From Blautia parvula (lineage in GTDB: Bacteria; Bacillota; Clostridia; Lachnospirales; Lachnospiraceae), in contig NZ_CP084061.1 in NCBI RefSeq assembly GCF_020215665.1, positions 806,001 through 870,000 on the forward strand: DNA of 64,000 nt, in the 5' to 3' direction. Position 1 is the first letter of the stretch, and every line of letters starts with the position of its first letter. Below, in pieces: positions 15,280-22,831 of the stretch. The notes beneath the pieces were generated by a model. It ran no database searches, was not told where the DNA came from, and saw only the letters and a program-made list of their open reading frames with translations. The position numbers were made by a program, and so were the translations under genes.

Positions 15280-16347
15280 ATGGGATTATTAAAGTTTGAA
15301 TCAGAACCGGAGTTTGGGAAACTGGCGGAATATGTATCTGCCTGTCAGCCCTGCGGCGCATTAGAGGCAGAAGGATACTGTGCGCCGGAGAAAAGGCTTT
15401 TTCGGGAATATACCGGGTTTACTGTGGATTTTCTGTATGCATCTGTTCAGTTGGATGACAAAAAGATATTTGAGGACTACGTTTTGTGGTTTTATGAGCT
15501 TCTCTGTCCTGTTATGGCAGATATGCCGAAACATAGAGTGCGTGCCCTTCTTCTGAGCCACTTTTCAGTGGTCGAAAACGGCGCGGAGCAGATTTTTGCC
15601 GGGGCAGGGCTGAAAAAACTGAAAAGGTTTATCGGGTACGGGAAGAGGGCTGCAGCAGACGCCGTAGTGACAGAGAAATCTCCGGAGCCGTTAAGGTACG
15701 GGAAATACGAAAAAGAGCGGCAGCGGTACTTAGATGCGCTTATGCGGTCAGATACAAAAAGTGCAGTCGCTGTGGCAGCGGAGTTTTTACAGACCGGAAT
15801 TCCTGTTGAGGATATTCTGGTGGAAATCTTGGGGGAAACCATGAGAGGGGTGGGAGAGCTATGGCACAGCCATCAGATTTCCGTGGACATGGAACATTAT
15901 TGTACATCCACCACCCAGCTTGCGTCAGCGCAGCTGTATCCTGTTATTTTTCGGCAGAGGCGGAAGAAGAAAAAGGTACTGGCAGCATGCGTGGGAAGTG
16001 AGCTGCATGAAATGGGAGCCCGCATGACAGCGGATCTTTTTGAATACAATGGATGGGACAGTATCTATCTGGGGGCGGGGGCAGATATTTCTTATGTCCT
16101 GAAACAGATACAAGACCACAGGCCTGATCTGGCGGCGTTTTCAGTGACTATGCCTCAGTATTTGGTTCAGTGCCAGGAGATGGTTGACAGGCTGAAAGCA
16201 TGTTATCCTGACCTGAAGATCGCAGTGGGAGGCAATGCGTTTCAGAGTTTGAGTAAAATACAGGGGAACTGGAGGATAGATGTATATGCCCGGGATGCAA
16301 GGGAACTTGTGCGGTGGGCGGATGATACATTTGCAGATGAGATATGA
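15280..16347 (+). CDS. CarH-like cobalamin-binding sensor (no DNA-binding domain)
   Basis: 355 aa. Residues about 140-220 are the helical-bundle B12 cap domain and 231-350 the Rossmann-like B12-binding domain. ELHEMG (E241-x-H243-x-x-G246) is the cobalt-ligand motif ExHxxG. In the cap, W195-H196 and E205-H206 form Wx9EH, the hallmark of CarH-type adenosylcobalamin photoreceptors, including the His next to Trp that ligates cobalt after photolysis in CarH. CarH has an N-terminal MerR domain; here about 140 unrecognised residues, rich in Cys and aromatics, replace it. The stop overlaps the start of the GGDEF/EAL gene, implying a sensor that passes its signal to c-di-GMP turnover. A corrinoid-carrier role is the alternative, but no methyltransferase is adjacent. 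Confidence 0.82.
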   Translation: MGLLKFESEPEFGKLAEYVSACQPCGALEAEGYCAPEKRLFREYTGFTVDFLYASVQLDDKKIFEDYVLWFYELLCPVMADMPKHRVRALLLSHFSVVENGAEQIFAGAGLKKLKRFIGYGKRAAADAVVTEKSPEPLRYGKYEKERQRYLDALMRSDTKSAVAVAAEFLQTGIPVEDILVEILGETMRGVGELWHSHQISVDMEHYCTSTTQLASAQLYPVIFRQRRKKKKVLAACVGSELHEMGARMTADLFEYNGWDSIYLGAGADISYVLKQIQDHRPDLAAFSVTMPQYLVQCQEMVDRLKACYPDLKIAVGGNAFQSLSKIQGNWRIDVYARDARELVRWADDTFADEI

Positions 16348-18098
16348 TTGGTTATCTTGCATTATGTGATTTGCACTGGAAGATTACGAAAGTAATCCGC
16401 AGCATTCCTGTAAGCCTGGCAGAGCCGGGACAGGATGCAAGGGAGATTTTTGCGGACAGGGAGGTTCTGGACAGGCTTTTGGAGCAGGATACAGAACAGA
16501 TGGTTTCTGCCCGCAGGCAGCTTCGTGGAAAAGAGCACCTATCTGTATTTGTCACAGTAAAGCCTGTCAGGGAACAGGTACTGCTGTCTGTATACGATAT
16601 GGAAAATGCAGACTGGCTGCCCCGGATGGCAGAGCTGCAGCTTTCTGCCCTGGATGAATTGGCTTCTCTTGGAACAGGACCTTACGGGGAGTCATATTTT
16701 GAAATCCAAAAGGTAAACAACCGGCTCATCAATTCCCAGAGAGCGCTTGCAAAAGCAAATGTACTGCTGAAAGAGACGCTAGAGGAGATGCGCAGGGCGG
16801 AAAACACCATTGAGATCCTTAAAAGAGATCCGGTTACCAATCTTCTCACGGAGAAGATATTTTATGAACGGGCACAGGTAATGCTTGAGGAGAATCTGGG
16901 ACAGGCGTTTGATATAATCGCAGTGGATATAGAGCGGTTTAAAATTATCAATGATGCATTCGGAACGGCTGCGGGAAACCAGCTTCTCAGCGATCTTTCC
17001 GTCTGCTTACTGGATATCAGAGTGGACGAAAAGTCTCTGTTTGCAAGGATAAGGGCAGACCTTTTTGCGGTGCTGGTTCCCCGTGAAGAAGGGGTGTATG
17101 GAAGGCTGGAACACAGTCTTAACTGTTTTTTGAAAAATTATCCGCTGCCTATGCGCCTCACTGTAAAAATCGGCGTTTACCAGATTGAAGAGCGGGATAT
17201 TCCTGTGGAAAGAATGTGTGACAGGGCATTTATCGCAGCAGGCAGCATTAAGGGAATGTATGCGGAAAAGATAGTCTTCTACAATAATGCCATGCGGGAA
17301 AAAATGCTTTTTGAACAGAAGATTTTAGATACCATGGTTGAGGCGCTTGAACAGGGACAATTTCAGATCCATCTGCAGCCAAAGGTCAGAGTAAACACAG
17401 AGGAAGTTGTTGGCGCTGAGGCTCTGGTGCGATGGGAACATCCGGAGCTGGGGCTGCTGTCACCGGCCGACTTTTTGCCTGTTTTTGAAAGGAATGGATT
17501 TATCTATTCCCTGGATCTGTATGTCTGGCATAAGGTCTGCTCTGCCATGCAGCGGTGGAGGCAGATGGGAGGAGCGGATATTCCTGTGGCCGTAAATGTT
17601 TCACGCATGGACATCTATCATGGAGACCTTCCGTCCCTCTTTACTGAACTGGTAAAGGATTACGGCCTGGAGCCGAAAAACCTTCATCTTGAGATAACGG
17701 AATCCGCATACATATCAGATTCCAGGCAGCTTCTTTTGGTAGTGGAACAGCTCAGAAAAACAGGATTTGTGGTTGAGATGGATGATTTCGGAAGCGGATA
17801 CTCGTCCTTGAATATGCTGTCAGAGCTGCCGGTTGACGTGCTGAAGCTGGATCTTAAATTTCTGCGCACAGGGACAGATGCCGGTCGAAGACACCGGATC
17901 ATGCAGGCGGTCATTGACTTGGCCCATACGCTCCATCTTCTGGTCATAGCGGAAGGTGTGGAGACAAAAGAAGAATCTCTGCTCTTGGAAGAGATGGGCT
18001 GTCAGTATGCACAGGGATATTATTATGGGAGGCCTGTGCCGGAAAATGAATTTGAGAAACGTTTTCTTCATTTGGAGTGCCAAAAGAAAGAGTATTAA
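16344..18098 (+). CDS. c-di-GMP phosphodiesterase: degenerate GGDEF plus intact EAL
   Basis: 584 aa, no membrane segment. Residues 1-115 are an unassigned, possibly PAS-like input; 120-156 are coiled coil; 157-315 a GGDEF fold whose signature reads R237-A-D-L-F241 in place of GGDEF, so cyclase activity is not expected. The EAL domain (about 325-575) is complete: E359-A-L, NVS near 418, LEITES with E453, DDFGSGYSSLN from D480, KLD near 501 and EGVE at 537-540. It should hydrolyse c-di-GMP in the cytoplasm. The ATGA overlap couples it to the cobalamin-binding sensor upstream, which most likely controls it by contact. Confidence 0.9.
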   Translation: MIGYLALCDLHWKITKVIRSIPVSLAEPGQDAREIFADREVLDRLLEQDTEQMVSARRQLRGKEHLSVFVTVKPVREQVLLSVYDMENADWLPRMAELQLSALDELASLGTGPYGESYFEIQKVNNRLINSQRALAKANVLLKETLEEMRRAENTIEILKRDPVTNLLTEKIFYERAQVMLEENLGQAFDIIAVDIERFKIINDAFGTAAGNQLLSDLSVCLLDIRVDEKSLFARIRADLFAVLVPREEGVYGRLEHSLNCFLKNYPLPMRLTVKIGVYQIEERDIPVERMCDRAFIAAGSIKGMYAEKIVFYNNAMREKMLFEQKILDTMVEALEQGQFQIHLQPKVRVNTEEVVGAEALVRWEHPELGLLSPADFLPVFERNGFIYSLDLYVWHKVCSAMQRWRQMGGADIPVAVNVSRMDIYHGDLPSLFTELVKDYGLEPKNLHLEITESAYISDSRQLLLVVEQLRKTGFVVEMDDFGSGYSSLNMLSELPVDVLKLDLKFLRTGTDAGRRHRIMQAVIDLAHTLHLLVIAEGVETKEESLLLEEMGCQYAQGYYYGRPVPENEFEKRFLHLECQKKEY

Positions 18099-18164
18099 AT
18101 CCCGGAAGGTATATAATAAGAATATGGATTTATTAAGGTACCCTGAATAAAAATGGAGGAAACA

Positions 18165-19697
18165 ATGAGTAAGAAGCTTAAAATAACAATACGTTTGGTT
18201 TTACTGTTTTTCATATTAGCGGTGGGAGCGGTCATTCTGTATATAAAAAAGACAGCGCCGCCCGGTGAGGAATGGATCGCATACAACAATGATAAGGTCA
18301 TAGAAGCCATTGACAGACAGCTTCAGGCCATAGATACGGATTCCCTGATCAGAGAAAAAGAGCAGTATGTGGTCGGAAAAAGTATTGAGGAGATCCAGAA
18401 GGCTGTAAAAGAAGGGCAGATCACCTATGAGGAGCTTACAGCGGTGTGCTTATACCGTATAAAAACGCTGGATCAAAAGGAAAAGGGGTATAATTCGGTC
18501 ATATCCATCAATGAACATGCTATGGATGAGGCAGCAAAAAGAGACTCCGGTATCAGGGAAACAGGGAAAGAGACCTCCGGAATTTACGGTATCCCTGTCA
18601 TGCTTAAGGATAACATCAATACTTCTGACATGCCGACCAGTGCCGGAGCGGAGGCATTTTCCGCTTTCTGCCCGTCTGAGGATGCCGAACTGGTAAAAAA
18701 GCTGAAGGAAAATGGTGCGGTTATTTTAGGGAAAAACAATCTGTCTGAGTTTGCAAACTATGTATCCAGTGTTATGCCATCCGGATACAGCGGAAATAAA
18801 GGGCAGACGGTCAATCCATTCGGGCCGCTGAAAATATCTCCCTCCGGTTCAAGCAGCGGCAGCGCGGTGGCGGTTACAGCGGATCTGGTTCCGGTTTCCG
18901 TAGGTACAGAGACGGATGGCTCGATTGTGGCTCCATCCTCCGCTAACTCAGTGGTAGGATTCAAGCCCACCAGAGACAGCATATCAGGGGAGGGAATCTT
19001 GCCTCTGATCAGGAAAATAGATACAGCCGGGCCCATTGCAAAAAGTGTGACGGATGCCGCCATCGCTTACGAGGGGGCGACAGGTGCACAGATATCCCAG
19101 GATTTTGACAAAGATGCTTTGTCAGGAAAAACCATCGGCATTGTCTCATATGAATATAACGATGCCGGGATGCTGTCAGAATTAAAAAAGAAACTGCAGG
19201 AACTGGGGGCAGACACTGTTGACGTGGAATTAGATGCCGGTAAGGTTACTGTTTTTAATCTCATCCATCTTACCTTCCGAAAAGATTATGAGGATTACGC
19301 GGCAGAGTATGGCCTTCCCATGAAGACTTTAAAGGATTTGCTGAGATACAATGAAGAAGAACCAAAGAGAAGAATCAAATACGGGCAGGACTGGCTGGAA
19401 GAAGCGGAAAATGCTCCGGGTACGGATGATGAGATCAGCAAATCCATTCAGACTGCAGATCAGGTATTAGACACACTGTTCCGGGAAAAAAATCTGGACG
19501 GAATCGCCTTTTTGAACAGTACGGCTTCCACATACCCCGCAGCGGCCGGATATCCGGAATTGACGGTACCGTTTGGTGCGGATAAGAACAACGTGCCGCA
19601 GGGAATAACCTTTGCGGCTCGGCCGGGAGAGGATGAAAAGCTGTTAAATTTGGGGTATAGTTTTGAGAGCCATGTAAATGGACGTTTAACACTTTAG
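18165..19697 (+). CDS. Membrane-anchored amidase (amidase-signature family)
   Basis: 510 aa. A single N-terminal hydrophobic segment (about residues 9-27) without a clear cleavage site suggests an extracytoplasmic, membrane-tethered enzyme. The Ser-cisSer-Lys triad is readable: Lys in GIPVMLKDNINT, cis-Ser in SPSGSSSGSAVAV and the nucleophile in GTETDGSIVAP. The start at 18165 follows GGAGGAAACA; the upstream ATG at 18153 contains that ribosome site. It releases ammonia from an unknown amide; family members range from fatty-amide to peptide amidases. It ends at its own terminator. Confidence 0.88.
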   Translation: MSKKLKITIRLVLLFFILAVGAVILYIKKTAPPGEEWIAYNNDKVIEAIDRQLQAIDTDSLIREKEQYVVGKSIEEIQKAVKEGQITYEELTAVCLYRIKTLDQKEKGYNSVISINEHAMDEAAKRDSGIRETGKETSGIYGIPVMLKDNINTSDMPTSAGAEAFSAFCPSEDAELVKKLKENGAVILGKNNLSEFANYVSSVMPSGYSGNKGQTVNPFGPLKISPSGSSSGSAVAVTADLVPVSVGTETDGSIVAPSSANSVVGFKPTRDSISGEGILPLIRKIDTAGPIAKSVTDAAIAYEGATGAQISQDFDKDALSGKTIGIVSYEYNDAGMLSELKKKLQELGADTVDVELDAGKVTVFNLIHLTFRKDYEDYAAEYGLPMKTLKDLLRYNEEEPKRRIKYGQDWLEEAENAPGTDDEISKSIQTADQVLDTLFREKNLDGIAFLNSTASTYPAAAGYPELTVPFGADKNNVPQGITFAARPGEDEKLLNLGYSFESHVNGRLTL

Positions 19698-19705
19698 GGA
19701 AGAAA

Positions 19706-19749
19706 GCCGCCGCGGGGAAGTAAAACATGTCCCCATGGCGGCTGTTTTT
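19706..19749. terminator. Terminator between amidase and UvrA-like gene
   Basis: GCCGCC-GC-GGGGA pairs with TCCCC-AT-GGCGGC with a 2-nt internal mismatch, followed by TTTTT on the forward strand. It lies between convergent genes. Confidence 0.75.
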
Positions 19750-19757
19750 ATACTGTT

Positions 19758-22016
19758 TTATCCACGTTCCAGAGATTTTCTGAGGTATCTGGCGGTGATG
19801 GTATCGGCGTTTTGGACCATTTCCTGAGGCGTTCCGGTAAATACCACACGGCCTCCGCCTGTTCCGCCGTCAGGCCCCACATCAATAATATAATCTGCCT
19901 GTTTCATCACGTCCAGATTGTGCTCGATCACAATGACTGTGCTGCCGCGCTTTACAAAGCTGTCCAGAAGTCTCATGATATTCTTCACGTCTGAGGCATG
20001 CAGACCTGTGGTGGGTTCGTCCAGCAGATAGATGTTTCCCTTTTTATCCAGGTGTTTTGCCAGCTTTACCCTCTGACGTTCTCCTCCGGAGAGGGTGGAC
20101 AGGGGCTGGCCGAGGGTCAGATAGGACAGTCCTGCCTCTATCATGGCCCGGAGCTGTTTATGGATTTTTTTGTTGTCCCAAAAGAACTCTGCAGCCTCCT
20201 CAGCGGTCATATTTAAAATGTCCAGTATGTTCTTTCCCCTGAAGCGGTAGGACAATGCCTCGTCGCTGTACCGGCTTCCCTCGCAGACCTCGCAAACAGT
20301 GGTGACAGGGTCCATGAAGACCAGTTCTGTTACAACCATACCTTTGCCCTTGCAGGCAGGGCAGGCTCCCTTGCTGTTAAAGGAGAAGAGGGCGGCATCT
20401 ACTCTGTTTTCGGCAGCCAGCAGTTTGCGGATATCGTCAAAAAATCCCAAAAAAGTGGCGGGAGCGGAGCGGCCCGTGGCAGTGATGGGAGACTGGTCCA
20501 CCAGTACCACACGGTCTTCGTACTGCTTTGCGAATACATCCCGGATAAGACTGGATTTGCCGGAGCCGGCCACGCCTGTGACCACGGTCAGTACATTGGT
20601 TGGAATGTCAACAGATACATGCTTCAGGTTGTGGATATCCGCGTTCCTTACGGGAAGGAACTCTTTTGCTGTTCTCGGATTTTGTTTGACGGGAATGTAT
20701 TCTGACATGGCGTTTCCCGTCAGGGTTTTTGACCGGAGCAGTCCTTCATAACTGCCCTGGTAGAGAATCTGTCCGCCGTTTCTGCCTGCCAGAGGGCCTA
20801 CATCAATGACCTCATCGGCTATGGAGATCACATCCTTGTCGTGCTCCACCACGAGGACCGTGTTGCCTTTGTTCCGCAGGCTCTGCAGAAGTTTGGTCAT
20901 GCGGTGGACATCCCGCGGATGCATTCCGGTGCTTGGCTCGTCAAAAATGTAGGTCATGCCTGTAAGAGAACTTCCCATATAGCGCACCAGCTTCAGACGC
21001 TGTGCCTCACCGCCGGAGAGCGTTGTGGATTCCCGGTTCATGCTCAGATAGGGAAGTCCGATCTCAATCATGCGTGTCAGGGAAGCAGTCAGGGTATTGA
21101 CAATGGTTTCGCCTCTGGGGTCTTTGATCTCCCGCAGGACGTTGCAGAGCCTGGTAAATTCCATATCACACATTTCATCAATGCTGTATCCGTTTATGCG
21201 GCAGGAGAGCGCTGCGGGATTCAGGCGTTTTCCGCGGCAGACAGGGCACTCCCGTTCTTTTACCAGCTTCTTCAGACGGAGGAGGGAGCGGTCGCTGGAG
21301 TTTGACAGGTCACGTTTGATGAGCAGACGGTTCAGGTGGTTGTAGATGCCTTCTATCTTTTTGTTTATCTGTGTTCCGCCTTTTTCATATGCTCCGTACA
21401 GCAGCAGGTTTTTCTCTTCTTCGGAATAATCCCCCCACTTTTTATCAAGATCAAACAATCCGCTCTGTGTGTATTGCTTCCAGTACCAGTTGCCGGAATG
21501 GAAGGCAGGCAGTTCCACCATACTTTCATTCCAGCTCTTATCCGGATTCAATACCTGGTCCATGTCCAGATCCAGGATCTTTCCGATACCGGAACATTCC
21601 GGGCACATACCGTTGGGGTCATTAAAGGAAAAATAAGATGCCGTCCCCACGTAAGGTTCTCCGATACGTGAAAAGAGCAGGCGCAGCGCAGAATACATAT
21701 CACTGATGGTCCCCACTGTGGAACGCGCGTTCCCGCCCAGCCTCGTCTGGTCTATGATAACAGAGGCAGTGAGATTGTCTATAAAATCCACTCGCGGTTT
21801 TTTGTATTTGGGCAGCCTGCCCCGGATAAATGCCGTGTAGGTTTCATTCATCTGCCTTTGGCTTTCCGCGGCTATGGTGTCAAATACAATGCTGGATTTG
21901 CCGGAACCGGAAACACCGGTAAAGACAACTATCTTTTCTTTTGGTATTTCTAAAGATACGTTTTTTAAGTTATTCTGCTTTAATCCCTGGATGATGATCT
22001 TATCCTTATGAGACAT
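19758..22016 (-). CDS. UvrA-like ABC-class ATPase (short, UvrA2/DrrC type)
   Basis: 752 aa, against about 940 for housekeeping UvrA. Two ABC modules are seen: Walker A GVSGSGKSSIVF and GVAGSGKSSL, signatures LSGGEAQRLKL and LSGGERQRVKL. Zinc-type Cys pairs occur at CPECSGIGK, CPVCRGKR, CPACKGKG and CEVCEG. The shortening removes much of the UvrB-interaction and insertion region, as in UvrA2/DrrC proteins linked to DNA-intercalating drug tolerance. The ATG at 22016 is preferred because GTGAGGA precedes it; a further ATG lies 18 bp upstream. It sits just downstream of an antibiotic-peptide-type ABC operon on the same strand. Confidence 0.87.
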   Translation of the reverse strand: MSHKDKIIIQGLKQNNLKNVSLEIPKEKIVVFTGVSGSGKSSIVFDTIAAESQRQMNETYTAFIRGRLPKYKKPRVDFIDNLTASVIIDQTRLGGNARSTVGTISDMYSALRLLFSRIGEPYVGTASYFSFNDPNGMCPECSGIGKILDLDMDQVLNPDKSWNESMVELPAFHSGNWYWKQYTQSGLFDLDKKWGDYSEEEKNLLLYGAYEKGGTQINKKIEGIYNHLNRLLIKRDLSNSSDRSLLRLKKLVKERECPVCRGKRLNPAALSCRINGYSIDEMCDMEFTRLCNVLREIKDPRGETIVNTLTASLTRMIEIGLPYLSMNRESTTLSGGEAQRLKLVRYMGSSLTGMTYIFDEPSTGMHPRDVHRMTKLLQSLRNKGNTVLVVEHDKDVISIADEVIDVGPLAGRNGGQILYQGSYEGLLRSKTLTGNAMSEYIPVKQNPRTAKEFLPVRNADIHNLKHVSVDIPTNVLTVVTGVAGSGKSSLIRDVFAKQYEDRVVLVDQSPITATGRSAPATFLGFFDDIRKLLAAENRVDAALFSFNSKGACPACKGKGMVVTELVFMDPVTTVCEVCEGSRYSDEALSYRFRGKNILDILNMTAEEAAEFFWDNKKIHKQLRAMIEAGLSYLTLGQPLSTLSGGERQRVKLAKHLDKKGNIYLLDEPTTGLHASDVKNIMRLLDSFVKRGSTVIVIEHNLDVMKQADYIIDVGPDGGTGGGRVVFTGTPQEMVQNADTITARYLRKSLERG

Positions 22017-22122
22017 ATCGTTCCTCACTTTCATTTAGACATATGATCCATTATAACAGCATAAGAAATAAATATCCTGACTTTTTTTGCTGTTTTATGA
22101 CAAGAGCAGAATAAGCCTCCGG

Positions 22123-22809
22123 TCAGACAAGGATTCCGTCCTGTACGGTTATGATCCGGCTGCTGCTTTTGGCTGCTTCGGGCGAATGGGTCACCATAAG
22201 GATCGTCTGCCCGCTTCTGCGGTTGATATCACGAAGCAGGTCCATGATTTCCGCTCCGGTTTTGCTGTCCAGATTTCCTGTGGGTTCATCCGCAAAGAGG
22301 ATTTCAGGGTTTCCGATCAAAGCGCGGGCGATGGCCACACGCTGCTGCTGGCCTCCGGATAATTCCCGGGGCGTATGCCTGCGCCGGTCCGTCAGACCTG
22401 TGACCTCCAGAATCCGGGAGAGCTGTTCTTGGTGATTCGCTGTCTTTTGGCCGTCCAGAAGCAGGGGGAGCATAATGTTCTCTTCCACATTCAGATTGGG
22501 GATGAGATTGTAGAACTGAAAGACAAATCCAATTTTCCGCCTTCGTATCCGGCTCATCTTTTCATCATCAAAGCCTGAAATATCGGTTCCGTTCAGATAT
22601 ACATGGCCGCTGGTAGGCGTGTCCAGCCCGCCGAGAATATAGAGCAGTGTGCTTTTCCCGGAACCGGATGGTCCCATAATGGAAACAAATTCACCGCGTG
22701 TCACCTGCAGGGAAATATCTCTCAGCACTTTTGTGACCGCATTTCCCATGGGAAATTCTTTTATGAGATGTCTGCCCTCAATGGCAGTTTCGCTGACTGT
22801 ATGTTTCAT
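22123..22809 (-). CDS. ABC transporter ATP-binding protein (MacB/BceA type)
   Basis: 228 aa. Complete nucleotide-binding domain: Walker A GPSGSGKST, Q-loop FQFYNLIPNL, signature LSGGQQQRVAIARAL, Walker B ILFADEPTGNLD and the H-loop VTHSPE. The Q-loop FQFYNLIP and the NLD after Walker B are typical of FtsX-partner ATPases. The start at 22809 follows GGGAGGATATAAC, 23 bp after the permease stop. It energises the FtsX-like permease at 22832-25306; such modules commonly give tolerance to, or sense, peptide antibiotics. Confidence 0.93.
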   Translation of the reverse strand: MKHTVSETAIEGRHLIKEFPMGNAVTKVLRDISLQVTRGEFVSIMGPSGSGKSTLLYILGGLDTPTSGHVYLNGTDISGFDDEKMSRIRRRKIGFVFQFYNLIPNLNVEENIMLPLLLDGQKTANHQEQLSRILEVTGLTDRRRHTPRELSGGQQQRVAIARALIGNPEILFADEPTGNLDSKTGAEIMDLLRDINRRSGQTILMVTHSPEAAKSSSRIITVQDGILV

Positions 22810-22831
22810 GTTATATCCTCCCGTTAATATA

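Noticed and set aside
15280-16347. Corrinoid carrier protein of a methyltransferase system
   Set aside because: The Wx9EH cap motif fits photoreceptor-type B12 domains, and the coupled neighbour is an EAL protein instead of a methyltransferase; kept as the alternative reading.
16800-17300. Active diguanylate cyclase in the GGDEF domain
   Set aside because: The active-site signature reads RADLF instead of GGDEF, so only phosphodiesterase activity is expected.
19758-22016. Housekeeping UvrA of nucleotide excision repair
   Set aside because: About 190 residues too short and not beside uvrB; fits the UvrA2/DrrC group better.
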